Assembly: GCF_012371325.1 (NCBI RefSeq)
Contig: NZ_JAAZQX010000022.1
Location: 1 to 42,169, forward strand
Direction: 5' to 3'
Length of the DNA: 42,169 nt
DNA from: Acinetobacter sp. A2
GTDB lineage: Bacteria; Pseudomonadota; Gammaproteobacteria; Pseudomonadales; Moraxellaceae
Made by a program: the position numbers and the translations under genes. This document shows, in pieces, positions 25,384 to 34,887 of the stretch. Within the stretch, counting starts at the first letter, position 1, and each line of letters starts with the position of its first letter. The notes under the pieces were generated by a model. That model searched no databases. It was not told the DNA's origin and saw nothing but the letters and a program-made list of their open reading frames with translations.

Positions 25384-27027
25384 ATGTATTTATATACTGA
25401 TTTCGATCAGCAACTGATTAATGAACGTGTTGCACAGTTCCGTGACCAAACGGAACGTTATTTAGCAGGCAAATTGACTGAAGACGAATATCGTCCATTA
25501 CGTCTGCAAAATGGTTTGTATGTACAACGCTATGCGCCAATGTTGCGTATTGCTGTGCCTTACGGTCTGATGAACTCTAAGCAGTTGCGTAAAGTGGCGC
25601 AGCTGGCCAAAGACTATGACCGTGGTTATGCACACGTATCAACACGTCAAAATATTCAGTTTAACTGGCCTGCACTTGAAAATGTGCCAGATATGCTAGC
25701 TGAGCTTGCAACAGTACAAATGCATGCTATTCAAACCTCAGGCAACTGTATTCGTAACACCACCACAGACCAATATGCAGGCGTTGTGGCAGGTGAAATT
25801 GCCGACCCTCGTCCGACTTGTGAATTAATTCGTCAGTGGTCTACCTTCCATCCTGAATTTGCATTCTTGCCACGTAAGTTCAAAATTGCTGTTTCAGCAC
25901 TTGAAGAAGTGGATCGTGCAGCGACTGCGTTTCACGACATTGGCGTATATATTGTTAAAAATGCGGCAGGTGAAACGGGTTACCAAATTAAAGTGGGTGG
26001 TGGTTTAGGCCGTACGCCAATTATTGGTAGTGTGATTCGTGAATTCTTGCCACGTGAAGATTTGATTGCTTATTTAGAAGCAGTATTGCGTGTCTATAAC
26101 TTACACGGTCGCCGTGACAATAAATATAAAGCACGTATCAAGATTTTGGTAAAAGCGTTAACGCCAGCAGTATTTGCAGAAAAAGTTGAAGCTGAGTTTG
26201 CACATACAGTGAAAACTTTAAAAATTGATGCAGAAACTTTGCAGAAAATGGATGAAAACTTCACGCCATTTGCTTATCAAAACTATGCCGATGAAGATTT
26301 TAGCGAACTGTTTGCACAGTATCCAAAATTCAAGCAATGGTTCAACATCAATACCAATGCACATAAAGTGCAGGGTTACCGCATTGTCACGATTTCTTTA
26401 AAACGTGCGGGTATTGCACCGGGTGACATGAGCACCGAAGAAATGAATTTGATTGCAGACTTGGCCGATCAATATACCTTTGGCGAGTTGCGTACCACAC
26501 ACGAGCAAAACATTGCTTTGGTAGATGTACCACAAAAAGACTTATTTGCCTTGTGGCAAGTGTTAGATGCCAACAACTTGGCACGTGCGCATATTGGCTT
26601 TATTACCGATATTATTTGCTGCCCAGGCGGTGATTTCTGCTCGCTTGCTAATGCAAAATCAATTCCAATTTCAGAAGCGATTTCACGCCGTTTTGATGAT
26701 CTAGATACCATCTACAACCTTGGTAAATTGGATTTGAATATTTCGGGCTGTATGAATGCATGTGGTCACCACCACGTGGGGAATATCGGAATTTTAGGTG
26801 TCGATAAAAAAGGCGCAGAATTCTACCAAATTACCCTCGGTGGTCATGCCGATCATGACGCTTCAATTGGCGATATTTTAGGGCCATCATTTGCTGCTGA
26901 AGTGATTCCAGATGTCGTGGAAGAAATTTTAAATACCTATTTAGACTTGCGTACCGAGGGTGAAGATTTTATCGACACTTATCGTCGTGTCGGCATCCAG
27001 CCATTTAAGGAGCGTGCTTATGCTTAA
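25384..27027 (+). CDS. cysI: Sulfite/nitrite reductase hemoprotein (CysI type)
   Basis: 547-residue siroheme/4Fe-4S reductase, most likely assimilatory sulfite to sulfide. The tandem ferredoxin-like and catalytic halves are present. The cluster ligands are C413 and C419 (CPGGDFC) plus C456 and C460 (SGCMNACGHH), and basic siroheme-pocket segments include STRQNIQFNW. No CysJ flavoprotein lies nearby, so electrons probably come from ferredoxin or another donor. The stop overlaps the next gene by eight bases, implying coupled translation with the DUF934 protein. Confidence 0.92.
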   Translation: MYLYTDFDQQLINERVAQFRDQTERYLAGKLTEDEYRPLRLQNGLYVQRYAPMLRIAVPYGLMNSKQLRKVAQLAKDYDRGYAHVSTRQNIQFNWPALENVPDMLAELATVQMHAIQTSGNCIRNTTTDQYAGVVAGEIADPRPTCELIRQWSTFHPEFAFLPRKFKIAVSALEEVDRAATAFHDIGVYIVKNAAGETGYQIKVGGGLGRTPIIGSVIREFLPREDLIAYLEAVLRVYNLHGRRDNKYKARIKILVKALTPAVFAEKVEAEFAHTVKTLKIDAETLQKMDENFTPFAYQNYADEDFSELFAQYPKFKQWFNINTNAHKVQGYRIVTISLKRAGIAPGDMSTEEMNLIADLADQYTFGELRTTHEQNIALVDVPQKDLFALWQVLDANNLARAHIGFITDIICCPGGDFCSLANAKSIPISEAISRRFDDLDTIYNLGKLDLNISGCMNACGHHHVGNIGILGVDKKGAEFYQITLGGHADHDASIGDILGPSFAAEVIPDVVEEILNTYLDLRTEGEDFIDTYRRVGIQPFKERAYA

Positions 27028-27505
27028 TACCGCACTGCCTGTGCTCGCAAAAGATGGCACGATTGCAGAAAATACTTATCAAGTGATTGCTGAAGATGCT
27101 GCATTACCTCAAGGTGATGTAGTGTTAAGCGTTGAGCAACTTGATCAGTTGGCGCAAGTTTCAGGTAAAAAAGCGTTGTATCTCACCGTAGATGCTTCTC
27201 CAGAAAACCATGAATTTCCGCTTGCTGAACTAGATGCGATTTTTATTGAATTCGCTGGTTTTAATGATGGTCGTGGTTATTCGTTTGCAGCGTTATTGCG
27301 CCGTCAGGGTTTTCAGGGCGAACTTCGTGCCGTAGGTGATGTATTTAAAGATGTACTGAACTACATGAAGCGTGCAGGTTTTGATACTTTCGTGATCAAA
27401 GAAGGTAAAGATGTCAGCGAGGCAGCTGCCGGCTTAGCCGACTTTACCCATCCTTATCAAGCATCGACTGCTGTACCAAAACCGAATTATCAGACAGGTG
27501 CTTAA
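27020..27505 (+). CDS. DUF934 protein, sulfite reductase-associated
   Basis: 161 residues of the DUF934 family, which often lies next to CysI-type reductases in proteobacteria. The FAGFNDGRGYSFAALLRR block (about 75-92) and RAVGDVFKDVLNYMKRAGFDTF block (about 99-120) are characteristic. The frame extends back to 26960, but the ATG at 27020 has an AAGGAG Shine-Dalgarno nine bases upstream, inside the end of cysI. The role is not established; electron donation, cofactor assembly or subunit stabilisation would fit the strict pairing. No cofactor motif is visible. Confidence 0.88.
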   Translation: MLNTALPVLAKDGTIAENTYQVIAEDAALPQGDVVLSVEQLDQLAQVSGKKALYLTVDASPENHEFPLAELDAIFIEFAGFNDGRGYSFAALLRRQGFQGELRAVGDVFKDVLNYMKRAGFDTFVIKEGKDVSEAAAGLADFTHPYQASTAVPKPNYQTGA

Positions 27506-27555
27506 GTTTAAACACTTAAGTATTAGACCTGAAAACAGTATTGATTCTGTTGCAA

Positions 27556-27580
27556 AAAAAGCCTGCATTGCAGGCTTTTT
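27556..27580 (+). terminator. Terminator of cysI-DUF934
   Basis: An 11-bp perfect stem (27556-27566 with 27570-27580) with a 3-base loop and a terminal T run lies 51 bases after the DUF934 stop. Confidence 0.85.
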
Positions 27581-27790
27581 GTTTGTTTGAAATTTAGAGT
27601 ATGGATTGTTTTTTCGTTATTCTTCATGCTTTAATTTGGTGCAAAGTACTGTAGTATAAACACGCTTCTGCACCTCGAAATTCTGCTGTGGTGTTGTGTG
27701 CTGCATGCAAAACGCATCAAGATGGTGATTTAAAATAGATCATCATCTGATTTGTTTTTTAATTTTTTCATGATGAAGTGATTTGTCTTT

Positions 27791-28777
27791 ATGCAAAATT
27801 CTATCCGTATTGGTATTGCTGGTTATGGCAATTTAGGTCGTGGTGTTGAAACGGCTATCCAGAAAAACCCAGATTTACAATTGGTGGGTATTTTTACTCG
27901 TCGTGCACCTGAAGCGGTTTCGCCTTGTTTTGCTGAAACACAAATGTTTCACGTAGATTCATTGTCAGATTTCCAAGACAAAATTGATGTGCTTATTTTA
28001 TGTGGTGGTTCAAAAGACGATTTACCACAGCAAGGCCCTGTATTGGCTAGCCAGTTCAATATTGTCGATAGTTTTGATACCCATGCGCGTATTCCTGAAT
28101 ATTATGCTGCTGTAGATGCACCAGCTACAGCTAATCAGAAAACTGCCATGATTTCTATTGGTTGGGATCCTGGTATGTTCTCCATCAACCGCTTATTTGG
28201 TGAAGCATTGTTGCCAGATGGCGAAACGTATACCTTTTGGGGTAAGGGTTTAAGTCAGGGACATTCAGATGCAATTCGTCGTGTGGATGGCGTTAAAGCG
28301 GGCGTGCAATACACCATTCCTTCAACTGAAGCGATGGAAAAAGTACGTAGTGGTTCGCGCCCTGAATTAAGTACCAAAGACAAACATACCCGTGAGTGTT
28401 ATGTGGTACTTGAAGATGGTGCAGATGCAGCAGCTGTGGAACAAGCAATTGTAACCATGCCTGATTACTTTGCAGATTATGACACCACGGTTAACTTTAT
28501 TGATGAAGCGACTTTAGCTAAAGATCACCAACGTATGCCGCATGGTGGCTTTGTGATTCGCAGTGGTAACACCAGTGATGAACACAAGCAAGTGCTTGAG
28601 TTTTCTTTAAAACTAGAGAGTAACCCCGAGTTTACTGCAAGTGTTCTCGTCGCTTATGCACGTGCTTGCTACCGTTTAAACCAAATGCAGCAGTATGGTG
28701 CTAAAACCGCTTTTGATGTTGCACCAGGCTTACTTTCAATGAAATCGCCAGAGCAATTGCGTAAAGAAATACTCTAA
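27791..28777 (+). CDS. ddh: meso-diaminopimelate D-dehydrogenase
   Basis: NADPH-dependent Ddh makes meso-diaminopimelate from tetrahydrodipicolinate in one step, or runs in reverse. An N-terminal Rossmann motif (GIAGYGNLGRG, about 8-18) is followed by DSFDTHARIPEYY and SIGWDPGMFSINRLFGEALLP, typical of the substrate domain. 328 residues is close to the Corynebacterium enzyme. The usual gammaproteobacterial route uses succinylated intermediates, so this is a supplementary or acquired route. The Shine-Dalgarno is weak (GAAGTG). The 285-base upstream gap shows no recognisable lysine riboswitch. Confidence 0.93.
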   Translation: MQNSIRIGIAGYGNLGRGVETAIQKNPDLQLVGIFTRRAPEAVSPCFAETQMFHVDSLSDFQDKIDVLILCGGSKDDLPQQGPVLASQFNIVDSFDTHARIPEYYAAVDAPATANQKTAMISIGWDPGMFSINRLFGEALLPDGETYTFWGKGLSQGHSDAIRRVDGVKAGVQYTIPSTEAMEKVRSGSRPELSTKDKHTRECYVVLEDGADAAAVEQAIVTMPDYFADYDTTVNFIDEATLAKDHQRMPHGGFVIRSGNTSDEHKQVLEFSLKLESNPEFTASVLVAYARACYRLNQMQQYGAKTAFDVAPGLLSMKSPEQLRKEIL

Positions 28778-28800
28778 ATTTGCCCTAGGGGTTAAAAGCA

Positions 28801-28827
28801 AAAAAGGACTCAATTGAGTCCTTTTTT
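28801..28827. terminator. Bidirectional terminator between ddh and polA
   Basis: A perfect 26-base palindrome (28801-28826) with A and T runs at its ends forms a hairpin with GGACTC/GAGTCC at its core. It serves both converging genes and lies 100 bases past the polA stop. Confidence 0.82.
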
Positions 28828-28926
28828 GTGGCTGAAATGTTTAGGCGAAGATGTTGCTGTTTTTACTCAAAGGGCAAATATTTACCGTCTTTGCTTTCAT
28901 TCGCTTAGGTGAAAAGCACTAATCCT

Positions 28927-31686
28927 TTAGTGCGCCTCATCCCAGTTATTGCCTTTACCTACTTCTACCAGTAATGGCACAGAAATTTCCACCACAGATT
29001 GCATGACTTGCGCCAACTGTGGTGCAAGTTCATCGGCAGCATCCGCATCGACTTCAAATACCAATTCATCGTGTACTTGCAATAACATTTTGGCCTGTGC
29101 CTGAGGCAACATTTTATCGACTTCAATCATCGCCATTTTAATAATGTCAGCAGCAGAACCTTGCAGTGGTGCATTAATGGCCGCACGTTCAGCCGCTTTA
29201 CGTACCATCATATTCCGTGCATCAATATCTGGTGTGTACAGGCGACGCCCTAAAATGGTTTCTACAAAACCTTGTTCAAGTGCAACTTGGCGGGTACGTT
29301 GCATATATTCATAAATGCCCGGATAGCGCTGGAAGTATTGTTTGATGTAGTTTTGTGATTCTTCACGAGTAAAACCTAGCTGACGAATCAAGCCAAATTC
29401 AGACATACCATAAAGTAAGCCGAAGTTTACGGCTTTGGCCTGACGACGCTGGTCTGAAGTCACATCTTCCAAAGCAATACCCAAAACTTCTGCAGCAGTA
29501 CGACGGTGTACGTCTTGCCCGTGATTAAAAGCATCAAGCAGGGCATCATCTTGTGAAAAATGAGCCATCAAACGTAATTCAATTTGTGAGTAGTCGGCTG
29601 CCAACAGCACACGGCCTTCAGGTGCAACAAAGGCTTTACGAATTTGGCGGCCAATTTCAGTACGAATAGGAATGTTTTGTAGGTTTGGATCGGTGGAAGA
29701 TAAGCGTCCCGTTGCGGTCAAGGCTTGGTGATAACTGGTATGCACCCGATGCGTATCCTTATTTGCCTGTTTCAGCAAACCATCGGTATAGGTGCTTTTT
29801 AGCTTAGATAAGCCACGGTAGTCTAAAATTAAGCCACTGATCGGATGTTCAATTTTTTCCAGAACACTTTCACTGGTGCTGTATTGACCTGTGGCCGTTT
29901 TCTTGCCGCCTTTAAGCCCAAGCTTATCAAACAGAATTTCACCCACTTGTTTAGGTGAGCTGACGTTAAAGTTTTCACCAGCCAACTTTACAATTTGATT
30001 TTCCAAATCTTGCATGGTTTGGGCAAAATCGACACCTAATTGATCTAAAAATTTCAGGTCAAGTTGAATGCCGTTTTCTTCCATACAGGTCAGCACACGA
30101 GCCACAGGCATTTCAATGTTGTGCAAAATATTGACCAATTCAGGATGTTTTTGTAGCTTCGCAGACAGCACTTCATATAAACGATAAGTGACATGCGCAT
30201 CTTCTGCAGCGTAGTGTGCAGCCGTTTCAATTTCAATTTGATTGAAGGTTTTTTGTTTAACGCCTTTGCCTGCAATTTGCTCATACGATGTAGTCAGGTG
30301 ACTTAAATATAAACGTGCCACATCATCCATGCCGTGTCGAGTTGCAATTGAGTTGAGCACATAAGATGCCAGCATGGTATCGAAATACCAACCTTGTAAA
30401 TGAATACCATGATTTTCAAGCACATGCGCATCATATTTTAAATGGTGCCCAATTTTCTCGACCGCATTATTTTCTAAAATAGGTTTGATTTGCGCCAAGA
30501 TTTGATCACGGTTGAGCTGCTGTGGTGCGCCTACATAATCATGTGCTAAAGGCACGTAATAGGCATCTTTTGCATCAAACGCCACAGAAAAACCAACAAT
30601 TTCCGCAACTCGATAATCTAGACTGGTGGTTTCCGTATCAAATGCGAAACGCTGTGCCGTATTCAGACGTTGCAGTAAGGCATCCCAGTGCTGTGCATCT
30701 AAAATGGTGTGATAGCTTGCAGAACCCAGTTGATCATCTACGCTACTTTGAGTGGCCTGATCTTCTGTCGCAATTTCACTGGTTGTCGGTGGTGTCACTG
30801 TTTTTGCCGCTTGCTGATAATTACGGTTGTTTGGATTATTTGGATGATCCAGCGATTGCAGCTGATTACGGAACTCAAGTTCGGTATATAAATTACGTAA
30901 GGCTTCGACATCTGGTTCTTGTAGTTTTAGCTCAGAATAACCAAAGTCCAAGTCCAAATCACAAACGATACTGGCCAGTTGATGGTCTAATGCGATGCCA
31001 TCTGCGTTATCTTTAATATTTTGTCCAACTTTGCCTTTAATATTGTCGGCATTTTCTAAAATAGCACCAATGGAGCCGTATTCGGTCAGCAATTTGGCTG
31101 CAGTTTTGGCACCAATACCAGGTACGCCCATAATGCCATCCGAGGCATCGCCCATTAGGGTCAGGTAATCAATAATTTGATGAGGCCATACTCCAAACTT
31201 GTCAAACACCGCCTGAACATCCATCGGCTTTTCTTTGAAGCTGTCTTCAAGGGTGACTTTTTCAGTCACCAATTGCGCCATGTCTTTATCGCCAGTAGAA
31301 ATCAGTACTTGCTGTCCTTCGGCCTCTGCACGTTTGGCCAGTGTGCCAATAATGTCATCGGCTTCAGCGCCAGGCAGCATAAATAACGGAATACCCAAGG
31401 CACGAATTAAGGCATGTAAGTATGGAATTTGCTGAGATAGCTCTTCAGGCATACTTGGGCGGTCACCTTTATAGATAGGTGATAATTCATGGCGAAAAGT
31501 TGGTTCAGGCGTATCAAAAATAACAGCCATGTGGGTTGGCTGGGTGCGACGCATGAGTTTTTGAATCGCAGAGATTGCTCCACGAATTGCATTGGTATGT
31601 AAACCAGTTGACGTGGTTAATGGTGGTAGTGCGTGAAAGGCACGAAATAGAAAATATGAGCCATCGACCAAGACAAATGGTGGCAT
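28927..31686 (-). CDS. polA: DNA polymerase I
   Basis: 919 residues, full length. The 5' nuclease domain (1 to about 290) has VDGSYFLFRAFHALP and GDKDMAQLV. The 3'-5' exonuclease domain retains the active DTET motif (FAFDTETTSLDY), so proofreading is expected. The polymerase domain has motif A DYSQIELRLMAHFS, motif B RRQAKAVNFGLLYG and motif C LLQVHDELVFEV. The ATG has AAGGA eight bases upstream. The enzyme fills repair gaps and removes Okazaki primers. It is divergent from the DUF2339 gene. Confidence 0.98.
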   Translation of the reverse strand: MPPFVLVDGSYFLFRAFHALPPLTTSTGLHTNAIRGAISAIQKLMRRTQPTHMAVIFDTPEPTFRHELSPIYKGDRPSMPEELSQQIPYLHALIRALGIPLFMLPGAEADDIIGTLAKRAEAEGQQVLISTGDKDMAQLVTEKVTLEDSFKEKPMDVQAVFDKFGVWPHQIIDYLTLMGDASDGIMGVPGIGAKTAAKLLTEYGSIGAILENADNIKGKVGQNIKDNADGIALDHQLASIVCDLDLDFGYSELKLQEPDVEALRNLYTELEFRNQLQSLDHPNNPNNRNYQQAAKTVTPPTTSEIATEDQATQSSVDDQLGSASYHTILDAQHWDALLQRLNTAQRFAFDTETTSLDYRVAEIVGFSVAFDAKDAYYVPLAHDYVGAPQQLNRDQILAQIKPILENNAVEKIGHHLKYDAHVLENHGIHLQGWYFDTMLASYVLNSIATRHGMDDVARLYLSHLTTSYEQIAGKGVKQKTFNQIEIETAAHYAAEDAHVTYRLYEVLSAKLQKHPELVNILHNIEMPVARVLTCMEENGIQLDLKFLDQLGVDFAQTMQDLENQIVKLAGENFNVSSPKQVGEILFDKLGLKGGKKTATGQYSTSESVLEKIEHPISGLILDYRGLSKLKSTYTDGLLKQANKDTHRVHTSYHQALTATGRLSSTDPNLQNIPIRTEIGRQIRKAFVAPEGRVLLAADYSQIELRLMAHFSQDDALLDAFNHGQDVHRRTAAEVLGIALEDVTSDQRRQAKAVNFGLLYGMSEFGLIRQLGFTREESQNYIKQYFQRYPGIYEYMQRTRQVALEQGFVETILGRRLYTPDIDARNMMVRKAAERAAINAPLQGSAADIIKMAMIEVDKMLPQAQAKMLLQVHDELVFEVDADAADELAPQLAQVMQSVVEISVPLLVEVGKGNNWDEAH

Positions 31687-31810
31687 GGATTGATTCCTTC
31701 TGCAAATAAGCAGTTTATTGTACGTGATTTTTGCAGTTGTCGCAGAAACTGATTTTTAGTGCAAGTGGACAAGCGGTCGAAGCGGTTACTGAATTGCTGA
31801 TGAATCCTGA

Positions 31811-31838
31811 TTCAGAATCAGGCTGGCTGTTGTATGAT
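31811..31838 (+). promoter_or_regulatory. Candidate promoter of the DUF2339 gene with overlapping palindrome
   Basis: TTCAGA (31811-31816) and TATGAT (31833-31838) are 16 bases apart, 37 bases before the start codon. A perfect inverted repeat CCTGATT-CAG-AATCAGG (31806-31822) covers the -35 box and could be an operator. Confidence 0.4.
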
Positions 31839-31874
31839 CAGAGCCAAGAGAAAATATAAGCACAATGAAGAGCA

Positions 31875-34838
31875 ATGCAGACAAGGCAGAGTGAAATTCG
31901 AATCATTTGGTTCATGGTATTGATGGTTGTTGCAATGGGTGCATGGTGGTTGGATGTACCCATGCTGAGTTATGTGTGCGCGATTGCGGCGGGTATGAGT
32001 ATCATGCTGTATGGTGGGCGCGTGCAACAAGCCTTGGAATACAACATAGATGCACGAACTATGCGCTATGTACCTACTTCAAAAGTGCCGATGTATTTGG
32101 CAGCAATGATTGCCATGCTGGGTATGTTGCTGGATTGGTATTTGATTGTGTCGCTTGCTGTGGGTGCATGGATTTTTCTGTTGTTGCGTTGGCTTTCTCG
32201 TTTGGAGCAGGCAGTTTATCAAATTCAGCAACGGCAGCAAACAAGTGCATCTCAAACAGAGGTGTCTACTACAAATACATCAGCACCGTATGTAACCACT
32301 ACAGATGTAGCAGCAACTGTTACCCTTCAAAATGCTATACCTGAAAGGAAATACACGCCAGAAGATGACATTGCTGAATCGAGAATTGATTTAGCACAGA
32401 CTGGGGCAGACAATTCTTCTGAGTTATCGACTCAGTCAGTTCCATCTCAAGCTATTTTGGCAACTCAAGCAGAACAGTATTTTGTTGAAAGTCATGCTGT
32501 AAATCAAGATTTCATTCATCCACCTGCGCAGACATCATCACAAACACGGACATCTCATCCTAGTTTACTCGAGCAGGCGCAAACATGGTTATTGCACGGC
32601 AATCCTGTCTTGAAAGTCGCCATTGTCGTATTGTTAATAGGTGTGGTGTTGCTGCTACGCTTTGCCACCGAACATTGGCAATTTAGTTTGGCAGTCAAAC
32701 TCATGTTTGTTGCAGCTGTAAGTGCTGCGGTGACTGTATTGGGTTATTTGCTACGTGCAAAAAATCGGAGCTTTGCTTTAGGGGTGCAAGGTTTAGGTTT
32801 GGCAGGGCTGTGTCTGACCTTGTTTTTTGCCTATTACAATTTGGTCATTCCCAATTTAGCGATAGCCAGTGTGTGTTTTATCGCTGTAATGTTGCTCACA
32901 CTTTGGCTGAGTTTGAAACAACAGTCCATCGAACTGGCATTAATGGCAATGTTGATTGCTTATTTTGCGCCCTTTACCTTACCTGTTCGCAATGCTACAG
33001 CCATTGAATTGATTGCCTATTATTTAGGGATTAACGTCGCGGTAGCAATTTTAAGCAGTGTGCGCCCTTGGAAATACCTGAATCAGGTTGCATTTTTAAT
33101 GACGGCTATCGTGGGTGGTGGCTATGCCTTTTATCATGGATATGTGTTTGAACGTCAGGTTTTAAGTGCTTTATTGTTGGCACATGCGGCAATTTTTATT
33201 TGGCTCGGTTTTCGCTTTAGTCAACTCTTGGCACAGGATGATGTCGCCACTTTCCAATTCAAACCTATTTTGGACCTTGCCCTGATTTTTGGTGCACCTA
33301 TTGTCGCCTACGCCTATTTATATGTGATGTATTTTGAAGAAACTCGATGGCAAGCGGCTTTTAGTCTGGTCTTTGCTGTGGTTTTTGCAGCCTTATATAC
33401 GCTGACCCGACAGCGTTCACAAACCAAGTTTATTGCACAGAGTTATTTTAGTCTGATGCTGATTTTCAGTTTGCTGATACCGCCTATTTTATTGCCTGAG
33501 CAATGGAGCGTGATTGGGTGGGCACTGCAAGGTGTGGCAGTTTTTGCTTTTGCTTTAATTAAAGTCTCTTCAATCAGTCGTTATTTGGCTTTAGGTTTGT
33601 TCGCTGTTGCAGGGCTATCAGGACTGTATTACTTGGTGGAGCTGCCATATTTTGAACCCAGTATTTACTGGGTGCTTAGTCTGAGTTATGCCGCTGTGGT
33701 ATTAATGGCCAACAGCAAAGCAGATTTTCGAGAACAACTCAGCACAGGTACGATCAGCATATTTTGTTTCATGCTGCTGTCTGCCAGCAGTCTGTGGTTG
33801 TGGTTAGGTCTAGATAGCTTAGCTGGCGAATATGCCATGGTTTGGACGCTGCTGGCAATCGTCACAGCCTATGTATGTATGAATGAAGTCATACTTTCAC
33901 GACAGGCCACGTGGTCTTGGCTACTGCCAAAGTGGTTGGGACTCACTCCAGTCATGTTCGCTGCTTTATCTTTAGTGATCAGCCGTGATTATGATGGGGC
34001 AATCCAATGGGTATCAGGCACAGAGCGAATGCTATTTGCACTATTTGCACTTTTACTCAGTGTTTTGTGGTTACGCCCTTTATGGACGGTACGCACCGAT
34101 AAAGTCTGGGTGAGTTTAGGGCTGATTCCTGCCTTAGCACTGGCAAGTTTAACGCTGTTACCTGAGCATCCTTATAGCAGTGTGGTGATTTTACCGCTGA
34201 TATTTGCAGCATGGTGCTGGTGGCAAAAGCCAGAGTCAGACTGGCGTATGTTCTGGTATGCGCGCAGTAACTTGGTCTTAATGCTATTTTGGATGTTGTG
34301 TTCACAACTGCTCAATGAGCAGGCATTTTATGGCTATGTTTTGCCAATTTTGAATCCATTTGATCTGGTCAGTATCGCCATGTTGGTGGCTATTTTATGG
34401 ATGCTGAATTTACAGCGGAAAACTGATTTAGATCAGGGCTTAGCTGCGGTGATTATGGTTGTCAGTCTGCTATGGTTAAGCAGTTATGTTCTTTTGCGTG
34501 CCTTGCATTTGTATTTAGGTACGCCAATCAACGAGATTGCCGTTTGGCAAGATGCCACCGTACAGTTAAGCCTGACTGTACTTTGGGTCAGTTTGGCATG
34601 TATTGCAATGTGGATTGCCAGTTTCAAGCAATTACGTGCCTTATGGATTCTAGGTAGCAGTATTTTGGTGATGGTGACCTTGAAACTGGTACTTTTGGAT
34701 TTATCCAATATTGGCACTCTTATGCGGGTACTCTCATTCTTTGCGGCAGGACTGGGTATGCTGCTGATTGCCTATATTGCTCCAATTCCTGAACCTGATC
34801 TTGCTAAAAACAACAGTTCGCCATCTTCTAAAACTTAA
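31875..34838 (+). CDS. DUF2339 giant polytopic membrane protein
   Basis: 987 residues. Two or three N-terminal spans (about 8-80) precede a Thr/Ser/Gln-rich polar linker (about 112-240), then some 20 or more closely packed membrane spans to residue 975. DUF2339 is a conserved family with no settled function. The segment PVLKVAIVVLLIGVVLLLRFATEH (about 245-268) and the repeated two-helix hairpins look typical. The linker's low-complexity composition suggests a flexible cytoplasmic or periplasmic tether. Another ATG at 31865 is out of frame. No terminator hairpin is seen in the 49 bases after the stop. Confidence 0.88.
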   Translation: MQTRQSEIRIIWFMVLMVVAMGAWWLDVPMLSYVCAIAAGMSIMLYGGRVQQALEYNIDARTMRYVPTSKVPMYLAAMIAMLGMLLDWYLIVSLAVGAWIFLLLRWLSRLEQAVYQIQQRQQTSASQTEVSTTNTSAPYVTTTDVAATVTLQNAIPERKYTPEDDIAESRIDLAQTGADNSSELSTQSVPSQAILATQAEQYFVESHAVNQDFIHPPAQTSSQTRTSHPSLLEQAQTWLLHGNPVLKVAIVVLLIGVVLLLRFATEHWQFSLAVKLMFVAAVSAAVTVLGYLLRAKNRSFALGVQGLGLAGLCLTLFFAYYNLVIPNLAIASVCFIAVMLLTLWLSLKQQSIELALMAMLIAYFAPFTLPVRNATAIELIAYYLGINVAVAILSSVRPWKYLNQVAFLMTAIVGGGYAFYHGYVFERQVLSALLLAHAAIFIWLGFRFSQLLAQDDVATFQFKPILDLALIFGAPIVAYAYLYVMYFEETRWQAAFSLVFAVVFAALYTLTRQRSQTKFIAQSYFSLMLIFSLLIPPILLPEQWSVIGWALQGVAVFAFALIKVSSISRYLALGLFAVAGLSGLYYLVELPYFEPSIYWVLSLSYAAVVLMANSKADFREQLSTGTISIFCFMLLSASSLWLWLGLDSLAGEYAMVWTLLAIVTAYVCMNEVILSRQATWSWLLPKWLGLTPVMFAALSLVISRDYDGAIQWVSGTERMLFALFALLLSVLWLRPLWTVRTDKVWVSLGLIPALALASLTLLPEHPYSSVVILPLIFAAWCWWQKPESDWRMFWYARSNLVLMLFWMLCSQLLNEQAFYGYVLPILNPFDLVSIAMLVAILWMLNLQRKTDLDQGLAAVIMVVSLLWLSSYVLLRALHLYLGTPINEIAVWQDATVQLSLTVLWVSLACIAMWIASFKQLRALWILGSSILVMVTLKLVLLDLSNIGTLMRVLSFFAAGLGMLLIAYIAPIPEPDLAKNNSSPSSKT

Positions 34839-34887
34839 GATGGCGCTCAGGTTGTATTTATGACGAAGTGGGTGTGATTCAAAACGA

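Noticed and set aside
27506..27790. Lysine riboswitch upstream of ddh
   Set aside because: I looked for the long multi-helix aptamer core and found only short unrelated repeats after the cysI-DUF934 terminator.
30522..31016. 164-residue frame antisense to polA
   Set aside because: Fully inside conserved polA domains; His/Leu-rich antisense composition.
31907..32344. 145-residue frame shifted within the DUF2339 gene
   Set aside because: Cys/Gly-rich out-of-frame reading of a membrane-protein gene; no independent start signal.
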